Below are positions 1 to 6,763 of a stretch of DNA of 14,836 nt, in pieces; within the stretch, counting starts at the first letter, position 1; every line of letters begins with the position of its first letter. A program made the position numbers and the translations under genes. The notes under the pieces are model-generated. The model was not told where the DNA came from and did not search any database. It saw only the letters and a list, made by a program, of their open reading frames with translations. This DNA is from Trachipleistophora hominis (lineage: Eukaryota > Microsporidia > Pleistophoridae), in NCBI GenBank assembly GCA_000316135.1, contig JH994006.1, positions 17,920 to 32,755 of the forward strand, read 5' to 3'.

Positions 1-120
1 AGCGAGAAAAATGAAACTTTCGTATGCTATCATGCTGCTGATTTGCAGGCAGATGACGAAGGCATGGAGAAAAGGGATGATAAGGATGAGACACATAAGC
101 GTAAACGCTTGTCTGGTTGA
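1..120 (+). CDS. 3' end of an unidentified protein gene (partial)
   Basis: An open frame runs from base 1 to a TGA at 118-120, giving 39 residues of a C-terminus cut by the window edge. The tail is charged and hydrophilic: an acidic and lysine-rich stretch (DDEGMEKRDDKDE) is followed by HKRKRLSG, a basic cluster that could be a nuclear localisation signal. The stop is followed at once by AATAAA (122-127), which supports a real gene end. The gene faces the 77-aa ORF on the other strand with an 8-bp gap, the tight tail-to-tail packing known in microsporidia. Too little is present to name a family; the nuclear idea is inference from one basic patch. Confidence 0.55.
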   Translation, partial: SEKNETFVCYHAADLQADDEGMEKRDDKDETHKRKRLSG

Positions 121-121
121 T

Positions 122-133
122 AATAAATTTATT
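122..133. terminator. Overlapping polyadenylation signals of two convergent genes
   Basis: AATAAA at 122-127 lies one base after the + strand stop codon. TTTATT at 128-133 reads AATAAA on the - strand and overlaps the stop codon (129-131) of the opposing gene. One 12-base stretch therefore carries a polyA signal for each strand. Overlap of stop codon and polyA signal is known in compact microsporidian genomes. AT richness makes chance occurrence possible. Confidence 0.45.
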
Positions 134-362
134 TTTTACTTACATAATACAGTTCCGTTATTCTTTCTTTTTCGTTCTCTATTTTTATGATCATTCTCTC
201 GCATTTCTCTTCCACATGCTTGTAATTTATTTGCATGCTTATGTTCTCGCAGACTAAATAGCATTTCTTTGTATGGTCGATGTTTGCAAGTATTTTTTGG
301 TATTGTGCCTGTTTATGGTCCAGAGAATTTATAATTGTAACGTAATTATGATGGTTTATCAT
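129..362 (-). CDS. Small coil-like hypothetical protein, 77 aa
   Basis: The first ATG in this frame is at 362 (MINHHNYV), giving 77 residues and a TAA stop at 129-131; an upstream TTG would add 11 residues but is not a likely eukaryotic start. The protein is rich in K, E, Q and H with spaced I/L/M, especially in its second half (HVEEKCERMIIKIENEKERI), consistent with an amphipathic helix or short coiled coil. The coding strand is purine-rich, as expected for a real gene, and the gene ends against its convergent neighbour with a polyA signal overlapping its stop. No TATA-like box or CCC/GGG motif is clear upstream. ORFs of this length do occur by chance in such DNA, so confidence is moderate. 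No family is recognised. Confidence 0.42.
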   Translation of the reverse strand: MINHHNYVTIINSLDHKQAQYQKILANIDHTKKCYLVCENISMQINYKHVEEKCERMIIKIENEKERITELYYVSKK

Positions 363-1428
363 CACAAAATGTTTGCTGGTAAAAACACTTCTCAAAGCCG
401 AGTATCACCAAAAGTAAATTATTTAATAACTAATACCACGGCAAGGCCAAAAAGTAATCGCGGGTACTACGAAAAACAAACTTTTTACTCGATCTCAGTA
501 TATAAGTACAACGAGAGTAACAGGTTTTAATGAGTTTGAACGCATCCTATCAACACATACAAGCCAGATTTATTATATTATTCGGCGCAGTATTTAATCA
601 AACTCTACTATTTTACACCAACCATCAGCTCTTAAAATGAATATTAACATTTAGTATATGATTAATGTTGCTAAAACAGTGTAATTTAGTTGAAAGCATA
701 GCTAAAATTTTATAATTGTCATGTTTGTTTAATAACTAGGACATGTGTATGCATAGTCATCTCCTAACACATATTTCTTCGACTGATTGAAATTTGATTA
801 AAAAATTGATGAACTAATGCTCCCTCCGAACACGTAGTCGCGCAGCTCAAGAACTGTAAGAACGTGTATTAATTCGATGATCAGCTAAAATAAGTATACG
901 TTATACTTTTTACCTATGTAATTTACTCATTTGTACATACAAGCTTACTGCACATTTTACAGCTTTTGATATTCGTATATGTAAACACATGTTATAAATT
1001 GTATAGAATAGAACAGTTGATTGCTGAGCATTAAGAATTACAGTCCCATCACTATAATATCGAGTTGATATAAGATTTTTTTTCAGAAAACGATGGAGCA
1101 TTAAATGGTGACTGACTGTGTTTGCAAATCCGTGGACCAAAGATCGCATAGGTCACAGTAGACACCCAGTGCGCCAGGAGAGTCTGTTGCAGTGTTTAAA
1201 GATGGAGATGATTAAATAAACAGATTTTCATCTAAAAATAGTATTTACGGCTAAAATTTGAAATATTTGTTGATCTCATACAATAAAACAAGAACATTCA
1301 AGTGGTTTTTTCGTTCCTTTTTTGCAGTTTTATCAAATTCTAATCGGCCATCGATAATAAAAAATTCAACTTATCAAAAGAAGAAATAAAAATATAAATA
1401 GAAGCGATAGCACAACGCCATAAAATAT
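363..1428. other. Intergenic region, no convincing gene
   Basis: This AT-rich stretch carries stops in all frames at normal density. The longest ATG-started frame is a 79-codon one on the - strand at 910-1149 (starts MRSLVHGFAN); its composition is unremarkable and ORFs of this size are expected by chance here. On the + strand around 1155-1211 a short open piece ends GESVAVFKDGDD before TAA; it looks coding-like but is preceded directly by a TAG, so it is at most a relic. No repeats, tRNA-like folds or promoters were recognised. Confidence 0.5.
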
Positions 1429-1485
1429 TTGTTTCTTTTCTCAATTACATGTTTATTCTTCGAGTTCGACTCTGTGAAAAGTAGC

Positions 1486-2450
1486 ATGTCAGAACAAGAC
1501 ATTACGGTAGTATTCTGTGGGGAGAGTAATGACAAGCTAACGAAGGAAACCAAATATGGCAAAAAAATCCTTGATGAAATACAAGATACATATTTTAAGA
1601 CAATACATAAAACGATGTTAAGTATAATAATGGTGATCATCCCGCTAATTATACCGGAGATGGACACATGCACATTTATAGATTCATGAAAATTATTGAT
1701 TATCTTTTAAGAAGAGACCTTAGAACATTAGGGAACAGATTGTTGGGACCACTCAGTTGGTTGGTTGCTAAAATTCTGAATTATTTTAACAGGCCTCAGA
1801 GCTACGGTGAAGACAAAGATTTTGAAAATGATGAAGCTGGTTCCAAGATGTTGGATGACAAGGAAATGGTAAAATCGTACCATTTTTTGAAGAACTTTAT
1901 TTGTTCACAAATAAGAGCTTTGATAGAACTATGCAGTGCAGGTAGAAAGTACATATGCCATGTGAAGGCAGTCAAATCGGCGTTTGATGCTCCTATTACC
2001 GCTCTTAAAGATCTTAACAAGAATCTGATACATAATTTCAATAAACTGATCAGAAGCAGACATGATACTAACCGATATATTGTTGTTGGCACCTCCAAAA
2101 AAAAGTTCGATGCGTTCGATAAGACATATGGGAGGCTACGCCAAATTATAGATTCGGTGGTGAATTTTCTACGCGTACATGAAAATAAGGTTGGGAAAAA
2201 GAGCTCATCGAAAATATAATCACAAAGTTGGGCGGTTTAATACAGGAAGAATATGGACCACCTGTCCCTAAACGAACGGAGTCACTAGGTCGCTCTATTC
2301 TGACAGCTAATCCGAACATTAAAGCAAACAACTATAGGAGACCAAAAGAAAGAATTCACGAGGAATGTGTTGAGGGCTGAAGATGTCTGTATCGAACTGA
2401 ATAGTGACGTAATTTATCCTAAACATGTTGATGATGTAGATGCGAAGTAA
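1486..2450 (+). pseudogene. Frameshifted gene of about 320 codons, membrane-segment protein
   Basis: Four consecutive coding-like pieces on one strand abut in different frames. Piece 1 starts at ATG 1486 (MSEQDITVVFCGES) and contains a hydrophobic segment MLSIIMVIIPLIIP, a likely membrane helix. Piece 2 follows near 1611-1683 with a -1 change and runs to TAA 2217-2219; it is helical and basic (DYLLRRDLRTLGNRLLG; later KKKFDAFDKTYGRLRQI). Piece 3 takes over between 2189 and 2217, near the A5 run in GGGAAAAAGAG, again -1, and reads ELIENIITKLGGLIQEEYG to TGA 2377-2379. Piece 4 takes over by a +1 change between about 2301 and 2376 and ends LNSDVIYPKHVDDVDAK at TAA 2448-2450. Upstream of ATG 1486 the frame stays open to 1411 without an ATG and encodes a hydrophobic FLFSITCLFFEF, perhaps a signal peptide whose start was lost. 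No family is recognised. Either a young pseudogene or an intact gene with base-calling errors. Confidence 0.6.
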
Positions 2451-2665
2451 AAACTGTTAACGAATTTAATTTGGAGATCTTTATTTACAATAGTAGTTCC
2501 TCTTTTTTGTTGAAAGGGCTTATTTAAAAATACAGTGGTACAACTTTCTCCCCACTGATCAAACGTACACACTCCGTTTACCACCTCGATGTCTGTGATA
2601 GTAGGTTTAAATTTGTTTCCTGACCCGCAAGGGGCTGCTACCATGCCTACTGGCCTTTGGTTCAT
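2414..2665 (-). CDS. Hypothetical small protein, 83 aa
   Basis: The ATG at 2665 (MNQRPVGMVAAPCG) is preceded by an A/T-only TATA-like run, AAATATAAATATAAAG, about 8-25 bases upstream, which favours this start over an upstream TTG. The 83 residues look mildly coding-like (TDIEVVNGVCTFDQWGES) with no membrane segment or signal peptide and four cysteines. It overlaps the last 37 bases of the broken + strand gene tail to tail. The first nine codons match a second site at 6080 (MNQRPVTMV) with several silent differences, which could mean conserved coding; but the same block also reads as a conserved start on the other strand, so the evidence is ambiguous. A relic rather than a working gene is quite possible. 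Confidence 0.35.
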   Translation of the reverse strand: MNQRPVGMVAAPCGSGNKFKPTITDIEVVNGVCTFDQWGESCTTVFLNKPFQQKRGTTIVNKDLQIKFVNSFYFASTSSTCLG

Positions 2666-2669
2666 GGAA
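2640..2669. repeat. 30-bp conserved block, copy 1
   Basis: The 26-base core 2640-2665 matches 6055-6080 at 22 positions, including a perfect 14-base run GGCCTTTGGTTCAT. A reverse-oriented fragment of the same block lies close by at 2693-2704 (CAAAGGCCGGTG), so GGCCTTTG and CAAAGGCC form an inverted pair flanking an A/T-only spacer. The spacer could be a shared two-way promoter, or the pair may be rearranged relics. Confidence 0.5.
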
Positions 2670-2692
2670 CATTTCTTTATATTTATATTTTT

Positions 2693-2850
2693 CAAAGGCC
2701 GGTGTTAATACGATAGGGTATTGTCCCGGGTGAGAATCGTCAAAACTCTGCATTACCCTTGTTGTCTACGTTTCCTATACGGTAAAGCACATTTAATAAC
2801 CAGAAGAGTGTGTTGGATTAGATGATATGCTGTGACGTGATAATTATATT
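2693..2850 (+). pseudogene. Relic copy of a small family, copy A
   Basis: Two exact words in order, CAAAGGCCGGTG (2693-2704) and CAGAAGAGTGTGTTG (2801-2815), also occur in the same order and relative orientation on the - strand at 6075-6064 and 6040-6026. The match continues weakly beyond the second word (ATG-rich, then GTGATA). Peptides agree in part: QRPV at the first word, and PEECVGLDDM here against SEECVEVNEM in the other copy. Stops interrupt every frame and about 74 extra bases separate the words here, so this is not a working gene. It looks like the decayed 3' part of a family member. Confidence 0.4.
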
Positions 2851-3594
2851 GACTTTTACTTTTAAAAGCACGTTGAATACTCGAATTTGGCACTAAGTTG
2901 CTTCGTTTAGATTATTATGGTAAGGTGCGCGTGTAGCCACGAAAAAAAATACCAACGTCCGGAAAAATATTTTATGAAAACTTTCGTACATTCAAATATT
3001 AACCAGAATGGTGACCATATATACTAATTTAACCTGATTTACCACATCAAACTATCTTAATGAAAAGAGCTGGTAGTGCATCGGGTGCTCTATCAACAGT
3101 ACTGACATTACAGGCCTCTATCACTTTTTAACCACCCAACACAATTCTACAGTGCTTATTTGCGCGTATTTTAGTAGAAATAGTATTTCTGGTTTGATAG
3201 AATCAGCACACCATGCTCTCTTTTAAGAATATTCATTCTCTGTGGATTCAATACATAATTATATGGTAAGTATGAACAGTGGTGTATTATTAGCAGAGTT
3301 CATGTACTAACAAATAGTAGCAGTACAATTTTCTTCGGTACTTGATGTACACAATCAATAAATTTATCACAGCCAGCAATTTTCGTGCTACATTTGTATA
3401 AGCTCTCTGTTCTAGAGGTTGAAAAACGTAGACATGTATTTTTACTTATTCACACCAACTGAGCAAAATACCATGTTAATGAGCGATTCAGATTCCTAGA
3501 AACCGTCTGTACAAATAAACAGATAGTGACATACAGTGGTATACTTTTCTCACCAAATCATGGCATTAGAACTCATCAGAGCTATTATACCCTG
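2851..3594. other. Intergenic region, no intact gene
   Basis: There is no frame over 60 codons on either strand. Two features stand out. At 3266-3317 a 5' splice-like GTAAGT directly follows an ATG (3263-3265) and is followed by TACTAAC and then AAATAG, the layout of a short spliceosomal intron, but only about 26 codons follow in any joined frame. At 3531-3556 a sequence resembles 2530-2555 inside the 83-aa ORF (ATACAGTGGTA shared exactly), suggesting another relic. No tRNA-like structure was seen. Confidence 0.45.
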
Positions 3595-5529
3595 TCACAA
3601 CAAACGTGATTGTAGAACAAGGCTGTTTACATGATCGATCCAGTTAGATATAGCGCTATGGTTATGCAGACTGAAGCGCTCATCACACAGATCGTCCAAA
3701 ATGGTTTTGCACAAACTTCCATACAGAGCAGAAGGCGTTAGTGCTTTGATACAGACCAGGAATCGTTTCACCAGTTTCTGTAGTGCTTTTTGAGAACAGC
3801 AAATGTGTTTAAGTATTAGTTGGTATATGGCTACGTGTATAACGGTCTCTGCATCCAATTCAGGGATATTTGCGCAAAATTTGACAAACGATTCGGAGTC
3901 AAAAAACGACAAGACATCGACAAAATTTAGGAGAAGAAATTCAACGAAGTCTCCGGTCAACTTGCAACTATCCTCTTGCGAAAAGTTGAAGAATAGCACA
4001 AACTGCATACGACAAAGGCTGATGTATGTTATGATACACGGCAGTTTCACCAAAAAAATGTTGTTAAATATGTAAATTAAGAAGAACTCGCGAGTATACA
4101 TCGTATAAAACAGCATGTCCGGCTCACGTGCACTTTTTTTGCTCCAACCCTTTTGTTCAAGCGTCTTCTCGAAGAACTGTACCAGCACCTCGAACTTACA
4201 CATTACATAGTATGATATATACAGTTTGTGTACGCCCATACGGCGCCTCTCAACATTTATGTTATAGGAATATTGTCTGAACGATAGTAACTCAGGGAAG
4301 AGCAGCAGTTTTGTACTCAAACGGGAATTAAGAAGTATTTGTAACTGATTCGCAACTATTTTCTCGATGTTCAACTTAACAATGGTCACAAAGCCAGCGG
4401 GATTGATAGCAATGATTCTAAAAAGCCTGTTTGCATTAGATAGCAGATAGTGCATGATTCCACGTACGCTCACAGCATTTAGACCACCTTCCTCTTCAAA
4501 AATATTGTGCAACTCATTGAAATATGGCATTAAATCATATTTTTTATCGCATTTGCGCATCTTGTACATTCGTGTATGTTTATCAAAATATGCCTTGTTC
4601 TGTTTTTTCATCCACAATACGTTTTTGTGGTTTAAGACGTAGTTTCGATTGCACCTTCGTATTACAATCGATGGATTGGATGAACGCCAGATCTTGTCGT
4701 ATCGACGGATGGTTGATGAATTTTTCACCATGTGTTTTTCATGCCTCTGACAGATTATCCTGATTGAGCTAAATATTTGTTTCCCAAGCATACGCTTGCT
4801 ATTCGAGAGATAGAGCCATGATTTCATGAAAAACAGTTCTCTATCGTGTTGTATATAAAATCGTGATGAATTTGAAGCGCCACTTTCATAATATCCATAA
4901 ATAACGTGCCAAGTACTCTGTAGAACATTATAGTAGAGATGTTTAAACAGTTTAAGTCGTGATGCTGAGTTTCTGTACTCACTACCGATAGATCGTATGT
5001 CGCCAAACTTAATATCATTAGGCAGTGCAGTTTTCAAGGTGCTTTGATCACTTGTTTTTATTCTTTGTGACCTTAAAACAGTTTCCTCGTATGATATCCG
5101 TTCCTGTGGCACAATATCGTTGCGGCTCTTGTTAGAACCGATTTCATTTTTTCTCAAAACTTCACTTGTCTCGGCTCCTCTGCTGTTGCTGAATAGGTCA
5201 CAACGGATTGAATCGTGGCTTGGGGAAAGATATGGCTCGATGATTGAAACAGCATAAGAGGTAGATGATGGCTGATCATTGGGAACATGTGTAGAACATT
5301 GCTCCATATCTAAACGTACTTTCTCATATTCACACGTGTTTGTACTTTTTCGGCCTGTTTGATTTATTTGGGAACATCTAGTGTAGTATTCATAACAAAA
5401 CGTGATATCTGTAGACACGTCGTCATCTCCTGCCAGCTTTCCTTCGTTCTGATCTGTAGTGTCTCTCTGTGCGGTCTGCAGTTTAGCGATGAGGCTCAGG
5501 CAAAATAAAAACGAATATCTTCTGAACAT
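3595..5529 (-). CDS. Secreted or secretory-pathway orphan protein, 644 aa
   Basis: This long intact frame begins at ATG 5529 and ends with TGA at 3595-3597. Residues 1-20 form a classic signal peptide: basic MFRR, hydrophobic SFLFCLSLIA, then KLQTA before a probable cut ahead of Q21. Residues 21-180 are hydrophilic, acidic or Ser/Thr-rich with several cysteines and look disordered. Residues 190-330 are rich in K, R, Y and W. Residues 340-644 are mostly helical with strong hydrophobic stretches, notably about 481-515 (FFLIYIFNNIFLVKLPCII and beyond), which may be one or two membrane passes or buried helices. Potential N-glycosylation sequons include NQT at 56, NKS at 133, and NSS at 220 and 270. 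A promoter-like A/T box and a CCC triplet precede the start. No AATAAA lies just after the stop. No family is recognised; surface, spore-wall or host-directed roles are possible but unproven. Confidence 0.88.
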   Translation of the reverse strand: MFRRYSFLFCLSLIAKLQTAQRDTTDQNEGKLAGDDDVSTDITFCYEYYTRCSQINQTGRKSTNTCEYEKVRLDMEQCSTHVPNDQPSSTSYAVSIIEPYLSPSHDSIRCDLFSNSRGAETSEVLRKNEIGSNKSRNDIVPQERISYEETVLRSQRIKTSDQSTLKTALPNDIKFGDIRSIGSEYRNSASRLKLFKHLYYNVLQSTWHVIYGYYESGASNSSRFYIQHDRELFFMKSWLYLSNSKRMLGKQIFSSIRIICQRHEKHMVKNSSTIRRYDKIWRSSNPSIVIRRCNRNYVLNHKNVLWMKKQNKAYFDKHTRMYKMRKCDKKYDLMPYFNELHNIFEEEGGLNAVSVRGIMHYLLSNANRLFRIIAINPAGFVTIVKLNIEKIVANQLQILLNSRLSTKLLLFPELLSFRQYSYNINVERRRMGVHKLYISYYVMCKFEVLVQFFEKTLEQKGWSKKSAREPDMLFYTMYTREFFLIYIFNNIFLVKLPCIITYISLCRMQFVLFFNFSQEDSCKLTGDFVEFLLLNFVDVLSFFDSESFVKFCANIPELDAETVIHVAIYQLILKHICCSQKALQKLVKRFLVCIKALTPSALYGSLCKTILDDLCDERFSLHNHSAISNWIDHVNSLVLQSRLL

Positions 5530-5533
5530 TTGT

Positions 5534-5566
5534 GGGCAGATCCAGGTTTCGTATAAATAAAATTTG
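5534..5566 (-). promoter_or_regulatory. Promoter-like signals before the 644-aa gene
   Basis: Reading the - strand toward ATG 5529, AAATTTTATTTATAC lies about 22-37 bases upstream and a CCC triplet (in TGCCCACAA) lies at -7 to -5. Published surveys of microsporidian genes describe AAATTT-like boxes and CCC- or GGG-like motifs just before start codons, so this pairing supports both the start choice and a microsporidian source. Matched by eye only. Confidence 0.5.
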
Positions 5567-5594
5567 ATCTGCTGTCATCACTTTTGTTTTTTAA

Positions 5595-5834
5595 ATTTAC
5601 ACCAAAGTATTCCGTCCATTTAAGTTCACTAAATTGTATCAGAGGAAAGAAATCCACGGGACAGTTGTATGCGTGAGAAGAGTTGTAAATGCAGCATTTA
5701 GCATACCGAAACAACAACAAATTGATTTTGCACAAATAACGCTGGCGACGTCGAAGAACAGCAATAGAGTGAGGCCTGTGGTTTTGTCGACTATGACAAC
5801 TCTGCTCTTTAAATGCGAGAACGGCATTTTTTAA
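5595..5834 (+). pseudogene. Met-less coding-like frame, probable relic
   Basis: This + strand frame is open for 79 codons to TAA 5832-5834 but has no ATG except one close to its end. Its composition is balanced (KEIHGTVVCVRRVVNAAFS, then PKQQQIDFAQITLATSK) and a hand count finds about two thirds of first codon positions are purines, more than in the 62-codon competing - strand frame at 5639-5827. A 139-codon - strand frame over 5496-5915 also lacks any ATG. It lies just upstream of, and divergent from, the 644-aa gene. Likely the tail of a lost gene, or chance; no family recognised. Confidence 0.28.
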
Positions 5835-5993
5835 CACAGAGTGTCTGGGCAGCCGGTAAAAGACTCCAGCTGAAACTACTGGTTTGTTGACGACATAAGT
5901 CGGTGTGGAATGCAAGTTTAACCGTAGTGCACAACCGATTTTTTATTTAGAGAGTGTTATGGAACACAGATGGCGTTTTTTCTATAAGCATGT

Positions 5994-6167
5994 TTATATA
6001 TCACCACTATACATTTCATTCACTTCAACACACTCTTCTGATCTGCTGAGATTAACCATGGTCACCGGCCTTTGGTTCATAGAGGAAATCAGTGCGCCGC
6101 CTCGCGCAACAAGTTTGCGCGCACCCTCACAACAACAGAAAAGTATGCTGCAACCACAGCAGTGACC
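5994..6167 (-). pseudogene. Relic copy of a small family, copy B, with Cys-rich upstream frame
   Basis: One - strand frame is open from 6167 to TAA at 5994-5996, 57 codons. Its first half is unusually GC- and Cys-rich (HCCGCSILFCCCEGARKL), then MNQRPVTMVNLSRSEECVE follows from the only likely start, ATG 6080. The MNQRPV and EECV parts match copy A (2693-2850) and the start matches the 83-aa ORF at 2665. A one-base change near 6000 would continue the frame as IYKHAYRK, resembling IYPKHVDD at the end of the broken gene at 1486-2450. Two other frames (an 84-codon - strand ORF at 6089-6343 and a + strand frame ending 6165) compete here, so coding status is uncertain. Confidence 0.35.
6055..6084. 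repeat. 30-bp conserved block, copy 2
   Basis: This is the partner of 2640-2669, sharing ACCATG and then GGCCTTTGGTTCAT. On the + strand both copies read as a start, MVTGLWFIE here and MPTGLWFME there; on the - strand both read MNQRPV-x-MV. Differences fall mainly at third codon positions in either reading, so the strand that mattered cannot be decided by eye. Confidence 0.5.
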
Positions 6168-6171
6168 TTAA

Positions 6172-6193
6172 CACGCAAGTCATGGCTTGCGTG
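6172..6193. repeat. Perfect 8-bp inverted repeat (hairpin)
   Basis: CACGCAAG (6172-6179) and CTTGCGTG (6186-6193) are perfect reverse complements around the 6-base loop TCATGG. The stem is GC-richer than its surroundings and sits at the edge of the GC-rich patch 6085-6165. It could be a structured RNA element or a remnant of a mobile element end; no target duplication was recognised. Confidence 0.5.
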
Positions 6194-6199
6194 AAAACT

Positions 6200-6748
6200 T
6201 CTCCCAGGAGTACCTGAGGAATTCCTCTTCTCGGGGATTTTCATTAAATAGCAGAGATGGTGTTTATCAGCACATTTTCTCGTTCTTTTCCTGGTAACCA
6301 TGAAACCTGTTGCTCCAAAATAAAAAGTGCACAAAACTACCATAGTATACGCAATGCTCTATTTAGCACAACTTTCTTTTCTCAAAATAACATCTTATAT
6401 CGTAGAAGGAGCTATGGTATTGTTTAAATGGCTGTTAATTTGTACTAAAGTGTGGATAATCAGCGAGTCTCAAACGAGCATTCACTTGTGAACAGAGAAA
6501 ATACGATTATATAAATATTTTCACATGCATAAATACAATGTTGATACCTAAAATGTTCATTGTACACGCAGATATTGAAAACTTGATCAAGTACATGTGA
6601 GACGAGCAGCTGAATAGAAAATGAAGGGTTGAACTTGTGATGTATTGGTATAAACACAACGAAGATTATATGGATGTATAAATGATTTTTCCACAATGGT
6701 TGAAGCATATTAAATTTACAGACTGAGAATACGTATAAAACTATCAGA
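6200..6748. other. Intergenic region downstream of the solenoid gene
   Basis: AT-rich apart from its left edge. Two ATG-started - strand frames exist, 84 codons at 6089-6343 (MVVLCTFYFGATGF) and 82 codons at 6460-6708 (MLQPLWKNHLYIHI). The first runs through the relic zone in another frame; the second is hydrophobic, with I/F/Y/H typical of translated AT-rich DNA. Neither has promoter or polyA support, so neither is called. Confidence 0.4.
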
Positions 6749-6754
6749 TTTATT
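6749..6754 (-). terminator. Polyadenylation signal of the 1493-aa gene
   Basis: TTTATT on the + strand reads AATAAA on the - strand and lies nine bases after the TAG stop (6764-6766). This close spacing fits compact eukaryotic genomes with very short 3' UTRs. Confidence 0.5.
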
Positions 6755-6763
6755 CAGAATAGA

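Noticed and set aside
273..530. 85-codon + strand ORF overlapping the 77-aa - strand ORF
   Set aside because: The - strand frame has the better composition and a matching 3' end signal; this frame is its antisense shadow.
910..1149. 79-codon - strand ORF (MRSLVHGFAN)
   Set aside because: Several ATG-started ORFs of this length are expected by chance, and no promoter, polyA signal or recognisable motif supports it.
2065..2071. TACTAAC, a canonical intron branch sequence
   Set aside because: It lies within a continuous coding-like frame (encoding DTN) and has no AG or 5' splice site at suitable distance; a few such words are expected by chance in AT-rich DNA.
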